Source: an uncultured Collinsella sp.
GTDB lineage: Bacteria > Actinomycetota > Coriobacteriia > Coriobacteriales > Coriobacteriaceae
Direction: 5' to 3'
Length of the DNA stretch: 7,367 nucleotides
NCBI GenBank assembly: GCA_900550825.1
Contig: URTZ01000097.1
Location: 1 to 7,367, forward strand
Under the pieces are notes generated by a model, which saw only the letters and a list, made by a program, of their open reading frames with translations, ran no database searches and was not told where the DNA came from. Positions 1-5,972 of the stretch are shown here, one piece after another. A program made the translations under genes and the position numbers. Numbering within the stretch: the first letter of the stretch is position 1; each line of letters starts with the position of its first letter.

Positions 1-19
1 TGTCCGGGCTTTTCGGACA
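1..19 (+). other. Short hairpin at the window edge
   Basis: TGTCCG (1-6) and CGGACA (14-19) form a 6-bp stem with a 7-nt loop. It belongs to the intergenic DNA upstream of the ICE sigma-like gene. It has no T-run directly after it, so I do not call it a terminator. The bases before it are outside the window. Confidence 0.35.
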
Positions 20-34
20 GGCGTATTTTGCTGC

Positions 35-80
35 TCAAAAAATTTTTTGAAAAAAATCCGAAAATCTTCGGCGTTTTTTT
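35..80 (+). terminator. AT-rich palindrome and intrinsic terminator in the ICE leader
   Basis: Positions 35-50 are a perfect 16-bp palindrome (TCAAAAAATTTTTTGA). It is followed by a stem CCGAA (58-62) / TTCGG (67-71) with a 4-nt loop and then T7 (74-80). An A-run at 50-56 faces the T-run, so the structure could terminate in both directions. It lies before the sigma-like gene. It could end transcription of the upstream ICE gene or attenuate read-through into this one. Hairpin geometry is seen directly; function is inferred. Confidence 0.55.
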
Positions 81-150
81 CAAAAGGCAGTATTGCCCCG
101 CGAAAAGGGGGAAGCACCACCAACTTTCCAACGAGAAAGGGGGTGAGAAT

Positions 151-582
151 GTGGAACCTAATCGCAGGGAGTTTATAAAACAGTGCGCTTTCCAGAAGTT
201 TTGTAATACGGTACTGCACAATGAAGCGTGTGACGCTCACAAAGAGCTGCACAGGCATAAGGCAAGGGAGATTACCTTTTCCGACTTGACCTTAGAAGAA
301 GCGCGGCAGCTTCATACCTTTGATGAATATTTCAAAGGGGAAATCGCCTTTGAAAGAGCCGGGAAGAAAATCACGCCGAAGCTGCTTCTTGAAGCAATCC
401 GTACTTTGCCGGAAGAAAAGCGCAAAGCCGTACTCCTGTACTATTTCGAGGGAATGAACGACACCGAGATTGCGGAGCTGTTCGATACGTCGAGAAGCAC
501 GATACAGTACAGGCGGACAAGCTCTTTTGAGAAATTAAGAAAATATCTGGAGGAAAATGCTGATGAATGGGACGAATGGTAA
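151..582 (+). CDS. Tn916 Orf7-like sigma-70 family regulator of an integrative conjugative element
   Basis: A 143-residue protein that resembles the small sigma-70-like Orf7 family of Tn916-type ICEs, which regulate transfer-gene transcription. The C-terminal part (about residues 78-135) is a sigma region 4 domain: LPEEKRKAVLLYYFEGMND followed by the helix-turn-helix TEIAELFDTSRSTIQYRR. The N-terminal part has the family's usual layout with a FSDL motif. I chose the GTG at 151 because a strong ribosome site (AAAGGGGGTG, 137-146) precedes it. The in-frame ATG at 28 would run through the terminator hairpin and add a low-complexity Lys/Phe stretch. The stop overlaps the start of the next gene by about 20 bases, as is usual for the Orf7/Orf8 pair. 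Base composition is more AT-rich than the rest of the window, consistent with horizontal transfer. Family assignment is confident; its activity here is doubtful because the neighbouring ICE end is lost. Confidence 0.85.
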   Translation: MEPNRREFIKQCAFQKFCNTVLHNEACDAHKELHRHKAREITFSDLTLEEARQLHTFDEYFKGEIAFERAGKKITPKLLLEAIRTLPEEKRKAVLLYYFEGMNDTEIAELFDTSRSTIQYRRTSSFEKLRKYLEENADEWDEW

Positions 583-667
583 CGAACCCGGCTACCCGGA
601 AAATGCCCTTGTTCCCTATCCTGTCATTGTGGCAGCGACAATGGTTGTCCGGCGTTTGCCCCGATAA
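563..667 (+). pseudogene. Truncated Orf8-type helix-turn-helix gene of the ICE (5' fragment)
   Basis: This reading frame is too short for usual ORF callers. It starts at ATG 563 (or 557), inside the end of the sigma-like gene, behind a good ribosome site GGAGG (549-553). It encodes MNGTNGNEPGYPENALVPYP followed by VIVAAT. That is the characteristic N terminus of the ICE helix-turn-helix protein that follows the Orf7-type sigma gene; the full family protein is about 75-90 residues. Here the match stops near residue 27 (about base 644) and the frame ends at TAA 665-667 after unrelated codons. The helix-turn-helix itself is missing, so the product cannot bind DNA in the usual way. The TAA lies in the first bases of the inverted repeat that flanks the ABC operon. 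Recognition of the N terminus is from memory of the family. Confidence 0.7.
640..664. other. Junction between ICE remnant and chromosomal DNA
   Basis: The homology to the ICE helix-turn-helix gene ends at about 644. From about 665 onward the DNA is the repeat and ABC operon of the host chromosome. No integrase, excisionase or obvious attachment duplication is visible at this end. The breakpoint is therefore a rearrangement scar and not a clean ICE terminus. The exact base cannot be fixed without a full-length relative. Confidence 0.55.
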
Positions 668-698
668 AACCTGCCAAAATAAACCTGTCCCTTTTTGG
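665..698 (+). repeat. Left copy of a 34-bp inverted repeat flanking the ABC operon
   Basis: Bases 665-698 match the reverse complement of 4230-4263 at 33 of 34 positions (the one difference is at 681). Both copies contain AACCTGTCCCTTTTTGG. The similarity may extend outward through a CCCC block (about 659-662). Short motifs of this kind, with a GGGACAGG core, are common dispersed intergenic elements and are sometimes linked to REP-associated Y1 transposases. That link is general knowledge, not shown here. Confidence 0.8.
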
Positions 699-704
699 CA
701 GGTT
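665..704 (-). terminator. Hairpin at the 3' end of the ABC permease gene
   Basis: AACCTGCCAAAA (668-679) and TTTTGGCAGGTT (693-704) form a perfect 12-bp stem with a 13-nt loop. On the minus strand it begins inside the permease stop codon (703-705), and the 3' arm runs into TTTTAT. It is well placed as a rho-independent terminator of the ABC operon, although the T-run is short. The same bases belong to the inverted repeat, so the terminator may be built from a dispersed repeat. Confidence 0.5.
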
Positions 705-3468
705 ACTCGGCGCTCTTGAGGGCGCCGACCATGTCGATCTTATTGAGGGTACGGTTGGTGGCGAGGTTGACGATAAACGTAAAGCCGAAGGAAAGCACCA
801 CGGCAAGCACGTAGCTCAGCGGCTCGACTTCGACGTCAAAGTACAGCGACGGCATCTGCAGGATGTACGTAAAGCTCTCGGCCAGCAAGCCGCCTAACGG
901 CACGCCCAGAGCGGCGCCAATCGCCGTGAGAATCAACGTCTCCTTGTTGACGTAGTGGTGCACCTCGCCGCGACGGAAGCCCAACACCTTAATGGTCGCC
1001 AGCTCGCGCTCGCGTTCGGAGATATTCGTGTTGGACAGCGTAAACACCACCACAAACGATAGGCACGCCGCCATAAAGGTCACGAGCACCACGACGGAAT
1101 TGATAATCGCAAAGTTCGCCTCGTAGTTCTGCCAATGTTCGGCCGTGCTCGAAATGGTGAGCCAACCGTCACTCTTAAGATTCTTGCTAAACGCAATCTG
1201 GTCGGCCGACGAGCCCTTAAGCAGCACAAAGACGCCGTTGAGGCGTGCGCTTCGACCGAACGCGCGCTCATAGGTACTCTGCGTCATGTAAAGCGTGTTG
1301 CCCAGATAGTTGAGCGAGATGTCGCTGACTTTGACCTTGGCAACATTGAGCGACGAATCCTGGACGTGTGCTGTATCGCCCGGCTGAATCCCCAGCACCA
1401 GCTGCGAGCTCTTGCTTAAATACACGTCCCCGTCACGCAGGGCGAGCGGTTCTTTGGACTCATCCTCCAGGCGCACGTAATCGCCCAAGTCACCCGTGCG
1501 GTCGTCGGGAATCACGATCAGCTGCACGGTCTCGCTCTTGCCGCCAAATGTAAAGGTGACGTTGTCGGTCATAATCGGCAGCGTCGAAGACACCGTCACG
1601 TTAGAATCCTTAGCCGCGCTGCGCTCATCCAATGCCGCGCACGTCTGCGAAAAATCGTCGGGATTGGCGACCGCCAGCAAGTCATAGCGCGTGATATGCC
1701 CGTACTGCTTGGGCGACAGCGCGACCGACGTATCACGAATGCCCATGCCGCAAATCACAAGCGCCGTGCAGCCCGCGATGCCAAAGATGGTCATAAAGGC
1801 ACGCTTTTTGTAGCGGAACAGGTTACGCGCTGCCACCTTGTTCAAAAAGCCCATGCGGTGCCAGATAAAGCCGATACGCTCAAGCAAGATACGCGAGCCG
1901 GCGCGCGGGGCCTTGGGACGCATGAGCGAGGCTGGGGTCTCGGCCATCTCGTGACGACAGGCGATAATCGTGGCGCCCACCACGCCCACGGCAAACAGCG
2001 CCACCGAGACGATTGAGGACACGATGTCGTACGAAAGCAGCATCTGAGGCAGCGAGTACATGTCGTCGAACACCGTAAACAAGAACAGCGGCAGGCCCAC
2101 AAAGCCGATGATGTTGCCGAGCACGCCGCCGATCAGACAAGCCCACAGCGCATAGTCCACGTATTTGGACAGGATGCGCCCGCGCGAATAACCGAGCGCC
2201 TTATACAGGCCGATGAGCGTGCGCTCCTCCTCAACCATACGCGTGGCGGTGGTGAGGCTGATGAGCACGGCGACGATAAAGAAGATAAACGGGAACACCG
2301 TGGCGATGGCCTCAATTGACGAGCTATCGCTCTCGACGCTCGAGTAGCTTGCGATGTTACCGCGGTCCTGGATGTACCAAGTGCATTCGCCCAGATCGGA
2401 AAGCTCGGCGCGGGCATCGGCAAAATGCTGGTCAGCGGCGGCGCGGCGCTGGTCCAGGTCAGCTTGCGCCTGTGCACGTTCGTCGCTGCCCTCGGTCATA
2501 CGGTCGATGTTGCCCTGTTCAATCCCAAAGAGCATATTCGCCTGGCGCTCGGCCGCATCCAAGCTTGCCGGCGTGTCAACCGTCAACTCCTGAGCACGTG
2601 CCTTCTCACGCTCCCTGCGGATCTTCTCGATATTGCCCTTGACCTCGTTGATCTTTGTCGTGTAGGCATCCGAATAGGAGTTGAGGCTCTTGGCTCCCTC
2701 GACGATCACGTGGACCGAGGAGTAGGAAGAAGATGTCGCGGCGTCCTCGTTCACATAGAACTTATAGTCCGCAGCCGAGGCGGCACGGAAGGCGTTGACC
2801 GTCGAGTCGGAGCTCACGTCGGTGGGATCGAGAACCTCGGCCGTGATGGTGTAATTGCCTGTGCCGAACTGATCCTTGGCACTTTGGTTGGACGAGCTCA
2901 CGTCATTGGCGGCAAAGCTCACCGTATCGCCGAGCCTTTTGCCCGAAGCCTTCAGGAACTTCGAAGTCACCGCGACCTCATCGGCGCTCTCGGGCAAATC
3001 GCCGTTCACGAGCACCGGCTGATCGATGTTCTCCTTGGAGAGACTTTGCACGACCACGCGCTCGCGCGCTGTGCCCACGGCGGTGTAGGCGGTCTCGGTG
3101 TAGATACCCTCGGCCGTCTCGACGCCGTCGACCTCTTGGATAGCCGCAAGATCGTCGCGCGTAAGGCCATAGGTCGACTGCACGTTAATGTCATAGACAT
3201 TCTGCTGGTCAAAATAGGCGTCGACCGAATCGCGCAAATCTTCGCAGCCTGCCTTAAGACCGCACATCACGCTCACGCCAAGCGCGGTGATGACCACGAT
3301 AGATAAGAAGCGCTTAAGACTGCCGCGGATTGTGCGGTGGATGCCGCGGCGAAAAACCGTCGGCACCATATCGTTTGAACTTTGGGCGGTGCGATAGGTC
3401 GTAAAATCCTGCTCGTGCTCCATGTTCCGCGCGTCGCGGCGTTGGCTGTTTTGGCGGTCCTGGTCCAT
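703..3468 (-). CDS. ABC transporter permease, double FtsX domain (MacB/LolC-like)
   Basis: A large exporter permease of 921 residues from ATG 3468, or 925 from GTG 3480, which overlaps the ATPase stop; neither start has a strong ribosome site. Numbering here is from GTG 3480. Hydrophobic segments lie near 58-77, 391-412, 444-470, 484-507, 560-582, 789-815, 847-873 and 886-905. This is the two-times-four pattern of fused FtsX permeases. The first extracytoplasmic domain (80-390) ends in a charged, probably coiled-coil stretch (about 275-365, rich in Ala/Arg/Glu). The second (583-788) resembles a MacB periplasmic core. After the second helix of each FtsX unit are the typical coupling segments EEERTLIGLYKALGYSRG and ERERELATIKVLGFRRG. 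The C terminus (NKIDMVGALKSAE) is typical of the family. Such transporters export peptides or lipids, or act as mechanotransmitters. The substrate cannot be read from sequence. It forms an operon with the ATPase. Confidence 0.92.
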   Translation of the reverse strand: MDQDRQNSQRRDARNMEHEQDFTTYRTAQSSNDMVPTVFRRGIHRTIRGSLKRFLSIVVITALGVSVMCGLKAGCEDLRDSVDAYFDQQNVYDINVQSTYGLTRDDLAAIQEVDGVETAEGIYTETAYTAVGTARERVVVQSLSKENIDQPVLVNGDLPESADEVAVTSKFLKASGKRLGDTVSFAANDVSSSNQSAKDQFGTGNYTITAEVLDPTDVSSDSTVNAFRAASAADYKFYVNEDAATSSSYSSVHVIVEGAKSLNSYSDAYTTKINEVKGNIEKIRREREKARAQELTVDTPASLDAAERQANMLFGIEQGNIDRMTEGSDERAQAQADLDQRRAAADQHFADARAELSDLGECTWYIQDRGNIASYSSVESDSSSIEAIATVFPFIFFIVAVLISLTTATRMVEEERTLIGLYKALGYSRGRILSKYVDYALWACLIGGVLGNIIGFVGLPLFLFTVFDDMYSLPQMLLSYDIVSSIVSVALFAVGVVGATIIACRHEMAETPASLMRPKAPRAGSRILLERIGFIWHRMGFLNKVAARNLFRYKKRAFMTIFGIAGCTALVICGMGIRDTSVALSPKQYGHITRYDLLAVANPDDFSQTCAALDERSAAKDSNVTVSSTLPIMTDNVTFTFGGKSETVQLIVIPDDRTGDLGDYVRLEDESKEPLALRDGDVYLSKSSQLVLGIQPGDTAHVQDSSLNVAKVKVSDISLNYLGNTLYMTQSTYERAFGRSARLNGVFVLLKGSSADQIAFSKNLKSDGWLTISSTAEHWQNYEANFAIINSVVVLVTFMAACLSFVVVFTLSNTNISERERELATIKVLGFRRGEVHHYVNKETLILTAIGAALGVPLGGLLAESFTYILQMPSLYFDVEVEPLSYVLAVVLSFGFTFIVNLATNRTLNKIDMVGALKSAE

Positions 3469-3473
3469 GGGCG

Positions 3474-4175
<702 letters not shown>

Positions 4176-4204
4176 CGATCGGTTCCCATCTGGTCGGATA
4201 ACTC

Positions 4205-4236
4205 TTTAGTATTACCCATTTCACGCCGACCAAAAA
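4205..4236 (-). promoter_or_regulatory. Possible promoter of the ABC operon
   Basis: On the minus strand, upstream of the ATPase start, TAATAC is a candidate -10. TTTTTG, 16 bases further up, is a weak -35 that lies inside the right-hand inverted repeat. The match to consensus is poor, so this is tentative. No operator is visible. Confidence 0.25.
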
Positions 4237-4263
4237 GGGACAGGTTCATTTTGGCAGGTTTTA
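4230..4263 (-). repeat. Right copy of the 34-bp inverted repeat flanking the ABC operon
   Basis: This is the reverse complement of 665-698 with one mismatch. It lacks the extra CAGGTT that gives the left copy its 12-bp hairpin; only CCAAAA/TTTTGG (6 bp) can pair here. It sits in the divergent intergenic region, 55 bases upstream of the ATPase start. The two copies face each other across 3.5 kb and enclose exactly the ABC operon. Confidence 0.8.
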
Positions 4264-4368
4264 TATGGGGAAACGGGGAGCGCAGGCAAGCGCCGGGAGG
4301 CAGAGAAATCATCAACGGGGTCAGGCCGACCGCCAAACACAACGCACGCATCTCTATCTGTCAGCAAA

Positions 4369-4403
4369 ATCATTCGAACAGCTGTTCGTTTCTATGATAT
4401 GAT
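4369..4403 (+). promoter_or_regulatory. Promoter region of the GyrI-like gene
   Basis: TATGATATGAT (4393-4403) holds two overlapping -10 hexamers, each matching consensus at 5 of 6. No good -35 is seen; the corresponding bases are occupied by the CGAAC palindrome. Transcription would start near 4405-4410, leaving a short leader with the ribosome site AAAGG (4432-4436). Confidence 0.5.
4375..4388. promoter_or_regulatory. LexA (SOS) box candidate
   Basis: CGAACAGCTGTTCG is a perfect 14-bp palindrome. It fits the LexA/DinR operator of Gram-positive bacteria and actinobacteria (CGAAC-N4-GTTCG). It lies 4-10 bases upstream of two overlapping -10 candidates (TATGAT at 4393-4398 and 4398-4403), where a bound repressor would cover the -35 region. 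It points to the GyrI-like gene at 4445; the divergent ABC operon starts 200 bases away. The palindrome and its position are seen directly; LexA binding is inferred. Confidence 0.75.
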
Positions 4404-4444
4404 TCAGCTATCTAAGCAGGCCAATACGCAGAAAGGCGGCCAAC

Positions 4445-5083
4445 ATGGCGTTCGACTTTAAGAAGGAATGCAAGGAGCTCTACAGACCTGCAAGCAAGCC
4501 GAGTATCATAACTGTCCCGCCTATGAGCTACGTTGCCGTTCGCGGAAAGGGCGACCCAAATACCGAAGGTGGCGAGTATCAAAATGCCCTGCCGCTGCTT
4601 TACGGCATCGCCTATACCGTCAAGATGTCAAAGAAAGGCTCAAGGAGTATCGAGGGCTATTTCGACTTTGTGGTACCGCCGCTCGAGGGCTTCTGGTGGC
4701 AAGACTCCCCGAGCGGCGACATCGATTATGTACGCAAGGACGATTTCAACTTTATCTCGTGCATCCGCCTGCCCGATTTCGTCACTCAGGATGACTTTGA
4801 CTGGGCGGTCGCGGAAGCCACGGCCAAAAAGAAACTGGACTTTTCTGCCGTCGAGCTGCTTAAAGTTGACGAGGGTCTCTGCGTTCAATGCATGCACACC
4901 GGGCCCTACGACAACGAACCGGCGACCGTAGACGCTATGCATGAATACGCGACCGAGCTGGGCTATGTCCCCGACCTCTCAGACACCCGTTTACATCACG
5001 AAATCTATCTCTCCGATCCACGCAAATGTGCACCGGAGAAACTTAAGACTGTGGTTCGTCATCCTATCAAGCGCGCTGAATAG
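4445..5083 (+). CDS. GyrI-like small-molecule-binding domain protein
   Basis: A 212-residue soluble protein without signal peptide or membrane segment. It belongs to the stand-alone GyrI-like branch of the GyrI/AraC effector-binding superfamily. Diagnostic stretches are YFDFVVPPLEGFWW (72-85), HTGPYDNEPATVDAMHEY (151-168) and HHEIYLSDPRK (184-194). The conserved Trp, Tyr and Glu residues line the ligand pocket in this fold. It carries no DNA-binding domain, so it is not an AraC-type regulator. Members of this branch have been reported to hydrolyse the cyclopropane ring of DNA-alkylating natural products of the CC-1065/yatakemycin type. E. coli GyrI (SbmC) is an SOS-induced protein that protects DNA gyrase. 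Start: ATG 4445, 8 bases after AAAGG. A perfect LexA-type palindrome lies in the promoter and a hairpin terminator overlaps the stop, so it is probably a single-gene SOS unit. The family is clear; the substrate is unknown. Confidence 0.88.
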   Translation: MAFDFKKECKELYRPASKPSIITVPPMSYVAVRGKGDPNTEGGEYQNALPLLYGIAYTVKMSKKGSRSIEGYFDFVVPPLEGFWWQDSPSGDIDYVRKDDFNFISCIRLPDFVTQDDFDWAVAEATAKKKLDFSAVELLKVDEGLCVQCMHTGPYDNEPATVDAMHEYATELGYVPDLSDTRLHHEIYLSDPRKCAPEKLKTVVRHPIKRAE

Positions 5084-5113
5084 CGTGGAGCGTCATTTCA
5101 CGCGCTAGGTTTT
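5070..5113 (+). terminator. Terminator of the GyrI-like gene
   Basis: AGCGCG-C-TGAA (5070-5080) pairs with TTCACGCGCT (5097-5106), giving a 10-bp stem with one bulged base and a 16-nt loop. It is followed by AGGTTTT. The stem covers the last codons, and the stop codon opens the loop. The T-run is short (4). Confidence 0.5.
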
Positions 5114-5156
5114 AAGCCAGCCAACCAGCCGCCTCCTGGGCCGTCCGGTAATTATC

Positions 5157-5183
5157 TTGACGCGGCCCGTCGCATCTTATAAG
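5157..5183 (+). promoter_or_regulatory. Promoter for the Abi leader
   Basis: TTGACG (5157-5162) and TATAAG (5178-5183) each match the sigma-70 consensus at 5 of 6 positions. The spacer is 15 bases, shorter than ideal. A palindromic pair GGGCCG (5138-5143) / CGGCCC (5163-5168) brackets the -35. Transcription would begin near 5190. Confidence 0.45.
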
Positions 5184-5196
5184 TTTGTTTTGCTAA

Positions 5197-5253
5197 AGCT
5201 GGAAAGCCTCTCAACGATGCGCAACTCCAGCTCTTTTTCTATCAAGAGGCTTA
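5197..5253 (+). ncRNA. Structured leader with mutually exclusive hairpins before the Abi gene
   Basis: AGCTGGA (5197-5203) pairs with TCCAGCT (5226-5232) and is followed by CTTTTT (5233-5238), a terminator-like shape. AAGCCTCT (5204-5211) pairs perfectly with AGAGGCTT (5245-5252), which contains the ribosome site AAGAGG of the Abi gene. The two stems interleave, so they are either alternatives or the two halves of a pseudoknot. The RNA would therefore be short (about 5190-5240) or would hide the ribosome site. A small structured RNA in front of an AbiF-like toxin gene recalls reported AbiF-associated ncRNA antitoxins. Pairings are read from sequence; the RNA itself is inferred. Confidence 0.35.
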
Positions 5254-5877
5254 ATGAAATACCAGAAGTCGCGGATATCCATCAACGAACAAATAGCACT
5301 ATTGACAGAAAACAAGGGTCTTAAGTGCTCTGATCAAAGCGAACTCGAGCGAGCTTTGGTCGAAGCCAACCACTACAGACTGTCGGCCTACTGGTTTCCC
5401 TACAAAACCAAATGCAAGTCCGGGATTACCATCTTTCGCGAAGGCACAACATTCGAAACCATCATCTACACGTATGAATTTGACCGAGCCCTCCGGCAGT
5501 TAATGTTTGATGCGGTCGGCAGTGCGGTCGGCAGAATTGAGATCTACCTCAGAAGCAGAATTGCCTATCTTGCCTCTGAGGAACGCGGGCCTTTCTGTTA
5601 CCCAGATGTCGCCATAACGAGGCTCAACTCGGCATGCCCGTCGAGCTCTGCGCCTCACTGGGCTACGCAGCCGTCTTTGGCAGCGCCACCAATACGCTGC
5701 TCGCACCCATCCTTATTGGCTGCGAAGTCTTCGGCTTTGGTAACTTGCCGATGTTCATTATTGTCTGCGTTGTGGCTTACCTGTTCAACATGGATAAGTC
5801 GATCTATGCCCTGCAGAAGCGGGCGTAGAAAGATGTCCAAGCAAGTGGTCTCAACCGGAAACGGCATCCCACTCTAA
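5254..5877 (+). pseudogene. Truncated Abi_2 (AbiD/AbiF-like) abortive-infection gene, chimeric 3' end
   Basis: Residues 1 to about 122 resemble the N-terminal part of Abi_2 family proteins. Diagnostic stretches are ALVEANHYRLSAYWFPYK (34-51), YEFDRALRQLMFDAVGS (74-90) and GRIEIYLRSRIAYLASEE (93-110), followed by GPFCYPD. Family members are usually about 300 residues and carry a C-terminal HEPN RNase motif (R-x4-6-H, often RN..AHH). That part is absent. After about base 5610-5630 the frame continues as Ser/Cys/Arg-rich nonsense to TAA 5875-5877, because it reads chloride-channel DNA in the wrong frame. The 207-residue open frame is therefore a broken gene with an out-of-frame tail. Start ATG 5254 follows AAGAGG by 4 bases. 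The Abi role is phage defence by RNA cleavage and cell shutdown; without the HEPN motif this copy should be inactive. Confidence 0.75.
5607..5828 (+). pseudogene. 3' fragment of a ClC-type voltage-gated chloride channel gene
   Basis: In a different frame from the Abi remnant, the DNA encodes about 65-70 residues ending at TAG 5826-5828. An ATG at 5634 exists, but no ribosome site is seen before it. The sequence GYAAVFGSATNTLLAPILIG followed by a Glu and a second hydrophobic stretch, LPMFIIVCVVAYLFN, then DKSIYALQKRA, resembles the last two helices and tail of bacterial ClC channels or exchangers (normally 400-450 residues). The selectivity motifs and the rest of the protein are missing. The upstream edge is the junction with the Abi gene, around 5607-5630. 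A deletion that removed the 3' part of abi and the 5' part of the channel gene explains the arrangement. Family assignment is by memory of ClC C-termini. Confidence 0.65.
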
Positions 5878-5939
5878 GGCTGTATTCCGGGACACGGTTT
5901 CCGTTTGGGACGCCATTCGGAAAGCGCATCCCGTTCTTT
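5855..5939. repeat. Block of imperfect palindromes between the channel remnant and the alkyltransferase
   Basis: CGGAAACGGCATCCC (5856-5870) is complementary to GGGACACGGTTTCCG (5889-5903) at 12 of 15 positions. GGGACGCC (5907-5914) pairs imperfectly with GCGCATCCC (5924-5932). The 21-base segment beginning at 5855 is also repeated directly at 5917 (16 of 21 identical). This nested GGGA.../...TCCC structure looks like a dispersed intergenic repeat, and it could also serve as a terminator for the two genes that converge here. No protein is encoded. Confidence 0.5.
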
Positions 5940-5972
5940 CACGGCGTCTTGGCTATGCAAAGTGCTCGAGCG

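Noticed and set aside
95..115. Possible riboswitch from GGCA/TGCC and CCCC/GGGG hairpins before the sigma-like gene
   Set aside because: The stems are only 4 bp and match no known riboswitch. They may simply be leader structure.
28..150. N-terminal extension of the sigma-like protein from ATG 28
   Set aside because: It would translate the palindrome and terminator hairpin, and there is no ribosome site. A strong one precedes GTG 151.
2425..3306. 293-codon plus-strand open frame opposite the permease
   Set aside because: Its His/Arg/Gly-rich composition is typical of a reverse-complement shadow of a high-GC gene, and the permease is unambiguous.
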